Positions 24,558-32,262 of a stretch of 64,000 nt of DNA are shown here, in pieces. The translations under genes were made by a program, and so were the position numbers. Within the stretch, counting starts at the first letter, position 1. Each line of letters opens with the position of its first letter. The stretch lies in contig OZ248437.1 of assembly GCA_965234335.1 (NCBI GenBank), forward strand, positions 3,201 to 67,200. Reading direction: 5' to 3'. The notes below the pieces were generated by a model that worked only from the letters and a program-made list of their open reading frames with translations, searched no databases and was not told the origin of the DNA. This DNA comes from Leadbetterella lacustris (GTDB lineage: Bacteria > Bacteroidota > Bacteroidia > Cytophagales > Spirosomataceae).

Positions 24558-25007
24558 TTATTTGCTTTCAAGGGCCAGTTTTATCTGTTCCAAATGCCCT
24601 TGATTGTGCCAGCTGACTTTGTCAAACTCGTCTTTTAGGGTTCTGAGGCCAGTTTGGCTATGAATAAACTCTTTGCCGCCCAAGGTATCGTAATATTTCT
24701 CGGCCAGATAAATAACCATATGCCTGTTTGCCAAATAAACCGCTTTGCTAAATGCCAACGGGAAGTTTTTGTAATCTAGATTTTCATTCCATAGGTCTTG
24801 GTCAAAAGCCCAAATAACTTGCTTAGGCTCAGAAATTACCCTTTTTATTCTATCCAACAATACACTGTCGGCATCTGCTAAATGCACCAATATTTGCTTG
24901 ACAGTCCATTTGCCTTTTCCATAAGTTTTTGATAAATCTTCCTTAGACAAGTCAAAATACTTTTCGGTTTCGTTTTTAGTGTTGGTTAGGGTGGTTAGGA
25001 TGGTCAT
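24558..25007 (-). CDS. DinB family protein
   Basis: 149 residues of four-helix bundle type. The DinB/DUF664 metal-site histidines are visible in VKQILVHLADADSVLL and SWHNQGHLEQI, with a further candidate ligand in LANRHMVIYL. DinB-like proteins include thiol transferases and many uncharacterised stress proteins; this one is a cytoplasmic protein without signal peptide. The REP units at 25031 begin 24 bp upstream of its start, so its promoter region may have been affected by the element. Confidence 0.8.
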   Translation of the reverse strand: MTILTTLTNTKNETEKYFDLSKEDLSKTYGKGKWTVKQILVHLADADSVLLDRIKRVISEPKQVIWAFDQDLWNENLDYKNFPLAFSKAVYLANRHMVIYLAEKYYDTLGGKEFIHSQTGLRTLKDEFDKVSWHNQGHLEQIKLALESK

Positions 25008-25030
25008 GTTTTTAACTGTTTTTTGTTAAT

Positions 25031-25207
25031 TCAGAGTCTCCCTTTAGGGGACTCTGAATTTCACTCAAATTTATCCGATTTTATTCATTTTTTGTCTATT
25101 CAGAGTCTCCCTTTAGGGGACTCTGAATTTCACTCAAATTTATCCGATTTTATTCATTTTTTGTCTATTCAGAGTCTCCCTTTAGGGGACTCTGAATTTC
25201 ACTCAAA
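25031..25207 (+). repeat. Three tandem 69-bp REP units
   Basis: Units begin at 25031, 25100 and 25169, a strict 69-bp period; the first two are identical and the third diverges after its palindrome. Each holds a 25-bp imperfect palindrome in which CAGAGTC pairs with GACTCTG and CCC with GGG around a TTTA loop, with one bulged T. The spacer is AATTTCACTCAAATTTATCC plus GATTTTATTCATTTTTTGTC. The array lies 20 bp beyond the 3' end of the RAYT gene. It is not a CRISPR: the spacers are the same. Confidence 0.9.
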
Positions 25208-25227
25208 TCTAACCTATTTCATGCATT

Positions 25228-25788
25228 TTATAAAATGGCTTTAAAATGTGTGATTTCCACACCATCCACACTTTCTCCTATTTCATAAAAACGAGCTGAT
25301 GAATGAGGGTAATCAATATAGGTATCAGCTAATTTCCACTTTCCTGAAATCGGATTTTTATGAATATAATTCAGTTTTTGTTCGATAAATTCGGTTGAAA
25401 AACATTCTTTGGCATCGTAAGATTCTTCGAAAACCTGATGAAGTTTGCCCTTTTTTCTTTCAGGTGGTTTTACGCCGTTTTCTAATATTTCCAAAATATC
25501 GTGTCTATCCTTCAGCCTTTTTACAATTTCATAAGCCATAAACCTTTTGGCATTCCCTATTACAAGCATTAATTCAGGAGCATTTTCTGGCAGAAAAATC
25601 AATAAATGAATATGATTGGGCATAATTACATAGCCACATATTTTAATCTCTTTAGTCTTAAGATAATTAAACCATTTGTAAATATTGTCATAGAGATTAG
25701 TGATTTCGAAAAGTGGTATCCACCGATAGCAGGTGAAAGTTACGAAGTAGAGTGCATGTGTTTCTCTTTGTCTGGTATTAACTGACAT
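25228..25788 (-). CDS. REP-associated tyrosine transposase (Y1/HUH, IS200-like)
   Basis: 186 residues beginning MSVNTRQRETHALYFVTFTC. The HUH metal motif is YVIMPNHIHLLIF (His-x-His), and the catalytic Tyr is a candidate in KLNYIHKNPI near the end, with the typical VEEWKYSSA-like segment replaced by YIDYPHSSARFY. RAYT enzymes cleave single-stranded REP hairpins and are thought to spread REP palindromes in the genome. The reading frame is intact, and its recognition palindromes flank it on both sides. The family is clear; current activity is not shown by one window. Confidence 0.88.
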   Translation of the reverse strand: MSVNTRQRETHALYFVTFTCYRWIPLFEITNLYDNIYKWFNYLKTKEIKICGYVIMPNHIHLLIFLPENAPELMLVIGNAKRFMAYEIVKRLKDRHDILEILENGVKPPERKKGKLHQVFEESYDAKECFSTEFIEQKLNYIHKNPISGKWKLADTYIDYPHSSARFYEIGESVDGVEITHFKAIL

Positions 25789-25845
25789 GTTGTTTACTGA
25801 TATAATTCTTCAAATATAGCAAGTAATTTGGCATTTGCATTGTAG

Positions 25846-25870
25846 CAGAGTCCCCTAAAGGGAGACTCTG
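25846..25870 (-). repeat. Right-end REP palindrome, inverted
   Basis: Exact reverse complement of the 25-bp palindrome of the left array: CAGAGTCCCCTAAAG followed by GGAGACTCTG. It lies 58 bp upstream of the RAYT start codon. Confidence 0.85.
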
Positions 25871-26044
25871 CTGGGGCGAAAAAACCAAATCTTTACCTGT
25901 TACAAATTTACCTGATATTTGAAATGATTTTTAACGGGGCATACACTTACAGAAAACGCCACCGAAATCACCTGAGTAGCCACTTTGCGGACTTTAATTC
26001 CGTATCAGTTTCGTCGAAGATGCGTTGAGGCTTCCAATCATCAA

Positions 26045-26070
26045 AAAGACCCTAAAGTAGGAGGGTCTTT
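26045..26070 (-). terminator. Terminator of the LytTR operon
   Basis: AAAGACCCT (26045-26053) and AGGGTCTTT (26062-26070) form a 9-bp stem with an 8-nt loop. On the minus strand it is followed by more T residues (TTTTTGATG overall), 44 bp after the stop of the response regulator. Confidence 0.7.
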
Positions 26071-26113
26071 CGTGGGTCTTTCTTCTAGATTACTAAATGT
26101 TGGCAACAGTAAT

Positions 26114-26833
26114 TCATCGATTATCTTGAATTAGTCCTTCTAAATTTGGTTTAAAAGTAGCTGATATTGGTATTACTTTATCTTTTAGATTTATCATATT
26201 CCCCTCAATTTTATGAATATGCGAAATATTAATAATGAATGACTTATGTACCCGAATAAACTGTTTTGCAGGTAATTTTTCTTGTAGTTCTGTCAACTTA
26301 TCTAATACCATTAATGACTTTTCATTTTGCGTATAAATTTTCACATAATTTCCGCTTCCTTCAATGAAAAGAATGTCTGCGAAGTAATATTTGTGGATTT
26401 TTTTATCGGCTTTGAAGAATATAAATGTGGGCTCTATTTCTGCCTTTTTATCAAGCCCTCCTGTTGAAAATTCTTCACTTTTGGGTATTAAGATTTTATT
26501 GACTGACTTCAAAAACCGTTCAAAAGCAATAGGTTTGAGCAAATAATCAATTATGCCGTATTCATAGCTTTCTACGCCATACTCCGAAAAAGCAGTAGTA
26601 AGAATAACTTTGGGTGGGTTTTGCAAGGTTTTGAGCATATCCAACCCTGAAAGCGAAGGCATTTTTATATCCAAAAACAAAATATCTATTTTTTCTTGGT
26701 GCAATATATTCAATGCCTCAAAGGCATTATTTGCCTTGCCTACTAATTGTAATGCCTCGATTTGCAAGATATATTTTTCCAAGATTTGTTGAGCAATTGG
26801 CTCGTCATCTACAATTAAGCAGTTAAATTTCAT
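26114..26833 (-). CDS. LytTR-family response regulator
   Basis: 239 residues. The receiver domain (1-120) has the acidic pocket in CLIVDDEP and the phosphoacceptor Asp55 in ILFLDIKMPSLSG, with the conserved Thr/Ser (TTAFS) and Lys (YLLKP). The LytTR DNA-binding domain (about 140-237) has FFKADKKIHKYYFADILFIE, GNYVKIYT and LPAKQFIRVHKSFIIN. Its start overlaps the kinase stop by 4 bp (ATGA), the normal coupling of this pair. Such pairs usually control transport or envelope genes; here the same operon carries a CPBP protease and a small secreted protein. Confidence 0.93.
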   Translation of the reverse strand: MKFNCLIVDDEPIAQQILEKYILQIEALQLVGKANNAFEALNILHQEKIDILFLDIKMPSLSGLDMLKTLQNPPKVILTTAFSEYGVESYEYGIIDYLLKPIAFERFLKSVNKILIPKSEEFSTGGLDKKAEIEPTFIFFKADKKIHKYYFADILFIEGSGNYVKIYTQNEKSLMVLDKLTELQEKLPAKQFIRVHKSFIINISHIHKIEGNMINLKDKVIPISATFKPNLEGLIQDNR

Positions 26834-27798
26834 ATACTTATCTGTAAAATTACTTTAAAAATCCCTTGATTTAGTTCTACTTCCAAAAGATGCTTTTCAG
26901 GGTACATTAGTTTCAGACGTCTACGTAGGTTTTCTATACCTGTTCCACTTTTTACTTTTTGTAGATTTTTGTCTATGGAATTTTTAGCTTCAAAAAATAA
27001 ATCATTGCCTTGTACGGAAAGCGTAAAATGAGCAAAGTTATTTTCCGAAATACTTTGTAAACCGTGTTTGAAAGTATTTTCTACCAATGGAATAAACAAT
27101 AAAGGAGCAACAAAAATATCCTTTTCTAAACCATAGACATCAAAACGAATATCTGCATTTGCTGGCAATCTGATTTTTTCCAAAACCAAATAATCCTCCA
27201 AAAATTTGATTTCCTTATTCAGGCTCACCTTATCTGTTTTGCTGCTTTCCAATACATAACGCATCAAATCGGATAGTTTGAGGGTAATTTCTGCAGCTTG
27301 TCCGTTTTGATTTTGGGTAATGAGTCCATAAAGGTTGTTTAATGTATTGAAAAGGAAATGCGGATTGACTTGTGATTTGAGCAAGTCAAGTTCTGTTTTA
27401 AGTTGTATGTTTTCTACTCTTATCAATAATTCTTGTTTGCGTGAATACTCTCTAAAAAGCTTAAATGAGCCTGTGATGACAACAATGAAAAATAAATTGA
27501 CAAAATGTTGAAAAACTGGAAGAGCAAAAGAGGCATTGCCAGAAGGAAGTAGTAATCTTAATATGAAAGATCCAAAACCAATACTCCCAACAAGAAATAA
27601 CGAATATAATATATACTTTTTTTTGAAAAAATACTTTGGAAAAAGTAAATATAGATTTGTATAAACTACCAATCCAGCAACCCCAAGTACTACAAACCAC
27701 GCAAGATATTCTTGCGTGGTTGCATTAGGATTTTGTTGCCAAAATAGAAAAATAAAAAAGCACCAAAATGTAAGGTGATATAATACTCTTAATCCCAT
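26830..27798 (-). CDS. LytS-like sensor histidine kinase (His_kinase family)
   Basis: 322 residues. Four hydrophobic segments cover residues 1-110 with no periplasmic sensor domain, followed by the dimerisation and phosphoacceptor segment LKSQVNPHFLFNTLNNLYGL (His), the N-box LLFIPLVENTFKHGL and the G-box SGTGIENLRRRL. This is the PF06580 class that partners LytTR regulators. The absence of an extracytoplasmic sensor suggests it senses within the membrane or through a partner, perhaps the CPBP protease encoded just upstream, which overlaps it by 10 bp. Confidence 0.92.
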   Translation of the reverse strand: MGLRVLYHLTFWCFFIFLFWQQNPNATTQEYLAWFVVLGVAGLVVYTNLYLLFPKYFFKKKYILYSLFLVGSIGFGSFILRLLLPSGNASFALPVFQHFVNLFFIVVITGSFKLFREYSRKQELLIRVENIQLKTELDLLKSQVNPHFLFNTLNNLYGLITQNQNGQAAEITLKLSDLMRYVLESSKTDKVSLNKEIKFLEDYLVLEKIRLPANADIRFDVYGLEKDIFVAPLLFIPLVENTFKHGLQSISENNFAHFTLSVQGNDLFFEAKNSIDKNLQKVKSGTGIENLRRRLKLMYPEKHLLEVELNQGIFKVILQISI

Positions 27799-28625
27799 TC
27801 CGTTTTCCTAAAAAATTTGTAAACTAACCCAACTAGAATTAGCAAAGCAATAACATGAATACTGAAATCAACCCAGTTTATTGCCCATGTAAATTTTTCA
27901 CTAGTAGCTTCGGACAAATCCAAGAATACAAGTGAAAGTAATAGATTATTGGCATTGTGGGCTCCAGAAACAAACTCTATTCTGTTTTGAAGAATAACAA
28001 TGATTGCATAAGCTACCCCAAAAGCCCAAGAAGAAAGAAAGCTCTCTAAGCCATATCCAAAATGTAACACCCCAAAAATAAGAGCATTCACGATAACAAT
28101 TAATGTCACTTTCTTAATTTGTAAATGAAGTCCTTGTAAAAAATAAGCTCTTATTACTAATTCTTCAAAAAAAGACTGAACTCCAATGGCTACAAAACCT
28201 AAGAGAAATAAAATAGTAAACTGATAGAGATTAAAATTTGCAATAAATTCCTCTAATTTTTGGTAATCAATAATAGCAGAGCCAAAAAATAGCAGACTTC
28301 CCCAAGCCATAAAACCAATGAAATACTGTTTCCAACTAAAAATACGCTTGTTAGAAATAAATGACATTATGGGTCTTTGATGAAGTCTGCTCGCCACAAT
28401 TAGAAAAGCAAATAGAGCTAATCCAAATATTAACAAAACAAGACTAAATGTGAAAAGTCCTTTTCCAAAGTCGTTGTCTGGAAACAACTGTTTTATATTT
28501 GTAAGAACCAAACCAATTAAAACATTCACCAAAGTAATAACGGCAACTGCTGATAATAAACTTAAAACATAATGCCACCACTTATTTTTACCTAAGGAAG
28601 CATTTTCTATAAAATTACTTTCCAT
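27789..28625 (-). CDS. CPBP family intramembrane metalloprotease
   Basis: 278 residues with about eight hydrophobic segments. The CPBP/Abi motifs are present: EELVIRAYF (EExxxR) in motif 1, HFGYGLESF in motif 2, and a third His/Asn motif in GAHNANN. These are Rce1-like glutamyl membrane proteases; some process peptides, others work in bacteriocin immunity. It overlaps the small secreted protein gene by 11 bp and the kinase by 10 bp, so all four genes are one operon. A role in signalling to the kinase is plausible but only inferred from position. Confidence 0.88.
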   Translation of the reverse strand: MESNFIENASLGKNKWWHYVLSLLSAVAVITLVNVLIGLVLTNIKQLFPDNDFGKGLFTFSLVLLIFGLALFAFLIVASRLHQRPIMSFISNKRIFSWKQYFIGFMAWGSLLFFGSAIIDYQKLEEFIANFNLYQFTILFLLGFVAIGVQSFFEELVIRAYFLQGLHLQIKKVTLIVIVNALIFGVLHFGYGLESFLSSWAFGVAYAIIVILQNRIEFVSGAHNANNLLLSLVFLDLSEATSEKFTWAINWVDFSIHVIALLILVGLVYKFFRKTEWD

Positions 28626-28923
28626 TGCTTTGGGATTTCATAGATGTATTATTCTTTTCAGTCCATTGGATTGCTCCCCAAAGAATACTTTTTTTCTCGT
28701 ATTGTTTCGAATCTAATGGCATAGCATAAGATGAAATTAAAATTTTTGTTTTTTCAACCTTAACTACTGCCGTTTTGTTGTTGGGATAATTTTTGGACTT
28801 GAAAAGTCCCCAAGCAAAAGAATAATATGACGTACTTTTTGTAGCGGTTGTTTTTTTTCTGCTTTGTGCATGTACCGCAAGTGAAGTCATAAAGACTGCA
28901 ATTATTAAAATTACTTTTTTCAT
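28615..28923 (-). CDS. Small secreted protein of unknown function
   Basis: 102 residues with a signal peptide ending near VHAQ (residue 20). The mature part is about 80 residues, basic, with KKTTATKSTSYYSFAWGLFK and KVEKTKILISSYAMPLDSKQ. I recognise no family. It is the first gene of the operon with the CPBP protease, kinase and response regulator, and could be the peptide or protein that the system handles; nothing in the sequence proves that. Confidence 0.65.
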   Translation of the reverse strand: MKKVILIIAVFMTSLAVHAQSRKKTTATKSTSYYSFAWGLFKSKNYPNNKTAVVKVEKTKILISSYAMPLDSKQYEKKSILWGAIQWTEKNNTSMKSQSNGK

Positions 28924-29511
28924 TTTTTTGAATGTTTAAATGTTAATGAACACTGCAAAATTCAATAAAATGAAGTTGTAACTAAAATTAGATTGACTAC
29001 CTCTTTTGTAAATCGTTTAAAATGGCGTTTCCCTTATGTAAGTCGAATTTTGTTATTATTGCTCCCAACGAGTATGTACACGAAACTCATTTTTTGAGCT
29101 TCGGTAATATCTTTATTGAATTTTACTTGATTCTGTTATTGATTTTCTAATAATGAGTGTTTTGTAAAAATTAGGGAGTTTCGGTAATATTTTCATGATA
29201 ATATCTGTGTTTTGATTTTTATATCTTGAAATATCAAATATATTGTTCATATTTCCTAATTTCCAAGTATTCATTTGAGATTTAATTGGCTCATCGGGCT
29301 CTTAATTTGGTCAAATCCTTTGGTCTTAAATGGGTGTGGATTTTATTGGTTTTGGAGCTACTGTCATCAAGTTATTACTGCGTGTGGCTGAGGTCTGATA
29401 CGCGATATATTGTTTTTTATTTCAAGCATTGTGTTTATTCAGAGTCTCCATTTAGGGGACTCTGAATCACAATCTAATCTTTAATTCAAATGGATGGTCA
29501 TAGGGAAAGAC
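28924..29511. other. Gene-free stretch with a direct repeat and one REP palindrome
   Basis: 588 bp without a credible gene. It contains an 18-bp direct repeat with two mismatches (GAG, C or T, TTCGGTAATAT, C or T, TT) around 29097 and 29177, 80 bp apart, and a REP palindrome at 29440-29464. The 5' end of the CPBP/LytTR operon lies at the left, so its promoter should be here, but I see no exact -7 box. Confidence 0.6.
29440..29464 (+). repeat. Isolated REP palindrome
   Basis: Same 25-bp palindrome as in the RAYT array with one change (CTCCATTTAGGGG for CTCCCTTTAGGGG). It ends 47 bp from the stop of the aldo/keto reductase gene at 29512, in an intergenic position typical of REP sequences. Confidence 0.85.
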
Positions 29512-30498
29512 TCACCCCAAAATCCCCTCAATAGCCTCCAGTTCAGAAGCATCAAAGTGTTTGTTATCAACGGCTTTGAGTGAGTCTAGCAGTTGTTCTA
29601 CTCGGCTGGCACCTATCAATACTGTGGTTACTCTTTGGTCTTTTAATAGCCAAGCTATGGCCATTTGGGCTAGGCTTTGGCCACGTTTTTCGGCTATTTC
29701 GTGCAGGGCTTTTACTTTGCTGATTGTCTCGGTGGTCACTTGGTCTTTTTGCAAAAACCCTGTTGATTTTCCTGCTCTGGAGTCCTCAGGAATGCCGTGG
29801 AGGTATTTGTTGGTCAATATTCCTTGTGCCAATGGCGAGAAAGGTATGCAGCCAACGCCGTTTTCTCCCAAAACATCCAATAATCCGTTTTCTGGATCTC
29901 GAACCAACATCGAGTATTTTGGCTGGTGTATCAGGCAGGGCGTGCCGAGTTGTTTGAGTATCGCCAGGGCTTCTTTGGTTTGGTCGGCGTCGTAGTTAGA
30001 TAAACCCACATACAGTGCTTTTCCTTGTCTCACGAGCGTGTCCAATGCACCCATGGTTTCTTCCATCGGGGTGTCAGGGTCTGGGCGGTGAGAGTAAAAT
30101 ATGTCCACATAATCCAATCCCATGCGTTTGAGGCTTTGGTCGCAGCTTGCTATGATGTACTTTCTTGAGCCCCACTCACCGTAAGGGCCAGGCCACATGA
30201 GGTAACCCGCTTTGGATGATATGATGAGTTCGTCGCGATAGGCGGCAAAGTCTTTTTTCATCAAAATGCCAAAATTCTCCTCGGCAGAGCCTGGAGGTGG
30301 GCCGTAGTTGTTAGCGAGGTCAAAGTGCGTAACGCCTTTGTCGAAGGCCGTGCGAAGAATGGCTCGGTAGTTTTCGAAGGTATCTACCCCTCCGAAGTTG
30401 TGCCAAAGGCCCAATGAAATCTCTGGTAGCTTGATGCCACTTTTGCCACAACGTCTGTAGCTAATTTGTTCGTATCTTTTTTCGTCTGCTATGTACAT
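29512..30498 (-). CDS. yghZ: Aldo/keto reductase, YghZ/GPR type
   Basis: 328 residues of the (beta/alpha)8 AKR fold. The catalytic set includes Asp and Tyr in HFDLANNYGPPPGSAEENFG and a His in FYSHRPDPDTPMEET; the NADPH-binding end has LIGASRVEQLLDSL. The opening SYRRCGKSGIKLPEISLGLWHNFGG and the NYGPPPGSAE segment are the signature of the L-glyceraldehyde-3-phosphate reductase (YghZ) group. It is 4 bp downstream of a second AKR on the same strand. Substrate remains inferred from family. Confidence 0.85.
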   Translation of the reverse strand: MYIADEKRYEQISYRRCGKSGIKLPEISLGLWHNFGGVDTFENYRAILRTAFDKGVTHFDLANNYGPPPGSAEENFGILMKKDFAAYRDELIISSKAGYLMWPGPYGEWGSRKYIIASCDQSLKRMGLDYVDIFYSHRPDPDTPMEETMGALDTLVRQGKALYVGLSNYDADQTKEALAILKQLGTPCLIHQPKYSMLVRDPENGLLDVLGENGVGCIPFSPLAQGILTNKYLHGIPEDSRAGKSTGFLQKDQVTTETISKVKALHEIAEKRGQSLAQMAIAWLLKDQRVTTVLIGASRVEQLLDSLKAVDNKHFDASELEAIEGILG

Positions 30499-30502
30499 GT
30501 TT

Positions 30503-31489
30503 TTACCACCACTGGTGTATTGTATTTTTGAAATATTTAAGGTAAATCTCTTTTACTTTGTTCATTTGTAGGTCGCTCAATGCTGGCTGTTGTAAGCATT
30601 TGAGGTTTTCTGTTACTTGCTCAGGTCTCGATGCTCCCGGTATAACTGTACTCACGTTTTCAAACATCAAAATCCATCTCAAAGCTATTTCTGCCAAATT
30701 TAGCTGGCCGGAGAATAACTCTTTGAGTTCTGCAACTGCCTCTAAACCAGTGTTATAGTCTATTCCTGAGAAAGTTTCGCCTTTGTCGAACATTTCGCCG
30801 TTGCGATTGAAAAAGCGATGATCTCCTACTTCGAAACTGGTGTCTTTGCTGTATTTTCCAGTCAAAAGTCCGCTGGCCAATGGCACTCTTACGATTACGC
30901 CCACATCTTTCTTTTTGGCTTGTTCGAAAAACAACTCGGCCGGTCGCTGACGAAGCATGTTGAAAATTATTTGTACCGAAACCACGTTATCAAATTCAAT
31001 TCCTTTCAGTGCTTCTTCTATTTTTTCAACACTTATCCCTAGGTTTTGTACTTTTCCTTCGGCTTTGAGGTCTTCGAAAAGGCCGAAAATCTCGGGTCTG
31101 TAAAATACCTGAGTAGGAGGGCAGTGGAGTTGAACCAAGTCTAATGTTTCTAATTGAAGTCTTTTTAGGCTGTCTTCCACATATTTTCGCAAGACGGCTG
31201 GCGTGTAACCTTCGCTGGTGTGAGGGTTAATTTGGCGACCACATTTTGTAGCCACAAAAAACTTCTCTGAGCGTGTTTTGAGGAAATTACCGATGGCTTT
31301 TTCGCTTTCGCCCGCACTGTACACATCGGCGGTGTCTATGAAGTTGATGCCACTATCAGCTGCTGTATTGAGGATATTTTCGGCTAATTTGTGGTCGAAT
31401 GCTGAACCCCATTTGCCACCCACTTGCCAGGTGCCAAGGCCAATTTCTGAGATATTTTGATTGGTTTTACCGAATCTTCTAAAATTCAT
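30503..31489 (-). CDS. Aldo/keto reductase
   Basis: 328 residues. AKR landmarks: IGLGTWQVGGKWG, the catalytic Asp/Tyr in NFIDTADVYSAGESEKAIG, Lys in VATKCGR, and His in LVQLHCPP; the cofactor end reads TVIPGASRPEQVTENL. It is only about as similar to its neighbour at 29512 as general AKRs are, so this pair is not a recent duplication. Substrate cannot be inferred. The two genes are probably co-transcribed from upstream of 31489. Confidence 0.85.
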   Translation of the reverse strand: MNFRRFGKTNQNISEIGLGTWQVGGKWGSAFDHKLAENILNTAADSGINFIDTADVYSAGESEKAIGNFLKTRSEKFFVATKCGRQINPHTSEGYTPAVLRKYVEDSLKRLQLETLDLVQLHCPPTQVFYRPEIFGLFEDLKAEGKVQNLGISVEKIEEALKGIEFDNVVSVQIIFNMLRQRPAELFFEQAKKKDVGVIVRVPLASGLLTGKYSKDTSFEVGDHRFFNRNGEMFDKGETFSGIDYNTGLEAVAELKELFSGQLNLAEIALRWILMFENVSTVIPGASRPEQVTENLKCLQQPALSDLQMNKVKEIYLKYFKNTIHQWW

Positions 31490-31696
31490 TTATTTGTTTT
31501 GGTTGAGTTTTCAAAATTAGTAAAAATTGGGGGTTTTAGAAGTGAAACGATGTGTAAATGATAATTGAAATTAAAAAGATTGTTTTTCAATTATTGATTT
31601 AAAAAACCAATAATGAAGAATTCAGAACAAATAGTTTTTCGTCTAAGTCTTGATGTTGAAGTATAATGTGTTTTTAGCCAATCATTTACGTAAGTT

Positions 31697-31951
31697 TCAA
31701 TAATAGTATTTACACTGAATTATGTAAATACTGTCTTTCGTGATTTCATAGACGAGGCGATGTTCTGCAGTAATTCGTCTCGACCAATAACCAGATAATT
31801 CATTTTTTAAAGGTTATGGTTTTCCTATTCCTTCAAATGGAGTTCTTCTGCATTCTTTGATTAGTTCGTTGATTTTCTTAACCATTTTCCGATCAATGTC
31901 TTGCCATTCAACGTATTCTTTCCAAGCTGTGTGTGTCCAAGAGAGATTCAT
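31697..31951 (-). pseudogene. yoeB: yoeB toxin gene inactivated at catalytic positions
   Basis: Read through, the frame gives 84 residues, exactly the length of E. coli YoeB, beginning MNLSWTHTAWKEYVEWQDID and containing KKINELIKECRRTPFEGIGKP and SGYWSRRITAEHRLVYEIT. Codon 46 is TAA (31814-31816) where YoeB has the catalytic Glu46 (GKPEPLK), and the position of catalytic His83 is Tyr; Arg65 is kept. YoeB is a ribosome-dependent mRNA endonuclease. Its ATG overlaps the antitoxin stop (ATGA), the normal arrangement. The predicted product is a harmless 45-residue fragment. Confidence 0.85.
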
Positions 31952-32163
31952 ATTTCTAATAATTCTCGATTTATGATTTCCCCTTTTTTAAGCTCTTCTA
32001 TGGATTCTAATAGGGCTTTTCTGTTTTTCTTACTTTTAAGAAGGTAATCAGTTGGGCCTAATTCACTCTTTTTAGCAACCCTATAATTAACACCAAATGC
32101 GGTTAGCAACGTTTTAAGGGCTTTTATTTTTTGATTTTCGGCTTGAATTATCAATGTTTCCAT
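31948..32163 (-). CDS. Antitoxin of the yoeB locus
   Basis: 71 residues. The C-terminal half (DYLLKSKKNRKALLESIEEL, then KKGE) matches the toxin-binding tail of YefM antitoxins (YLLRSPANARRLMDSI in E. coli). The N-terminal half (METLIIQAENQKIKALKTLL) is not the YefM/Phd fold start but resembles the DUF2683 type of short antitoxins found in Cytophagales. It would bind the toxin and repress the operon; the inverted repeat at 32191-32211 is a candidate operator. The frame is intact although the toxin is broken. Confidence 0.78.
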   Translation of the reverse strand: METLIIQAENQKIKALKTLLTAFGVNYRVAKKSELGPTDYLLKSKKNRKALLESIEELKKGEIINRELLEI

Positions 32164-32190
32164 TTTCTAGAAAATTATTATTTTTTTAGC

Positions 32191-32225
32191 AATTCCAGAA
32201 ATTCCTGAATTCTAAAACAAACATA
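32191..32225 (-). promoter_or_regulatory. Antitoxin promoter and candidate operator
   Basis: On the minus strand 32225-32218 reads TATGTTTG (TAnnTTTG). Directly downstream, 32191-32211 is an imperfect inverted repeat built from AATTC/GAATT and GAA/TTC halves, at the expected start site. This is where autoregulated toxin-antitoxin operons carry their operator. Confidence 0.5.
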
Positions 32226-32238
32226 TTCATTAAATAAA

Positions 32239-32246
32239 TACATTTG
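32239..32246 (+). promoter_or_regulatory. -7 promoter box of rarA
   Basis: TACATTTG matches TAnnTTTG and lies 17 bp before the TTG start at 32263, giving a leader of only about 10 nt. It is divergent from, and 14 bp away from, the antitoxin box. Confidence 0.5.
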
Positions 32247-32262
32247 CAAATAAAAACAATAC

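Larger units (their letters stand above)
25031..25870 (-). mobile_element. REP/RAYT element with inverted palindromic ends
   Basis: Three REP palindromes on the left (25031-25207), a Y1 transposase gene (25228-25788, minus strand) and one palindrome in exact reverse-complement orientation on the right (25846-25870). This is the layout of a REP-associated tyrosine transposase locus. Related copies without a transposase are at 24141-24535 (decayed) and 29440-29464 (one palindrome with one mismatch). Confidence 0.8.

Noticed and set aside
25031..25207. CRISPR array
   Set aside because: Only three units, identical spacers, a palindrome of REP type and no cas genes.
25023..25244. Open frame of 73 residues across the tandem array, encoding a repeated peptide
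   Set aside because: The repeat period of 69 is a multiple of three, so a frame stays open by chance. The sequence is explained as REP palindromes.
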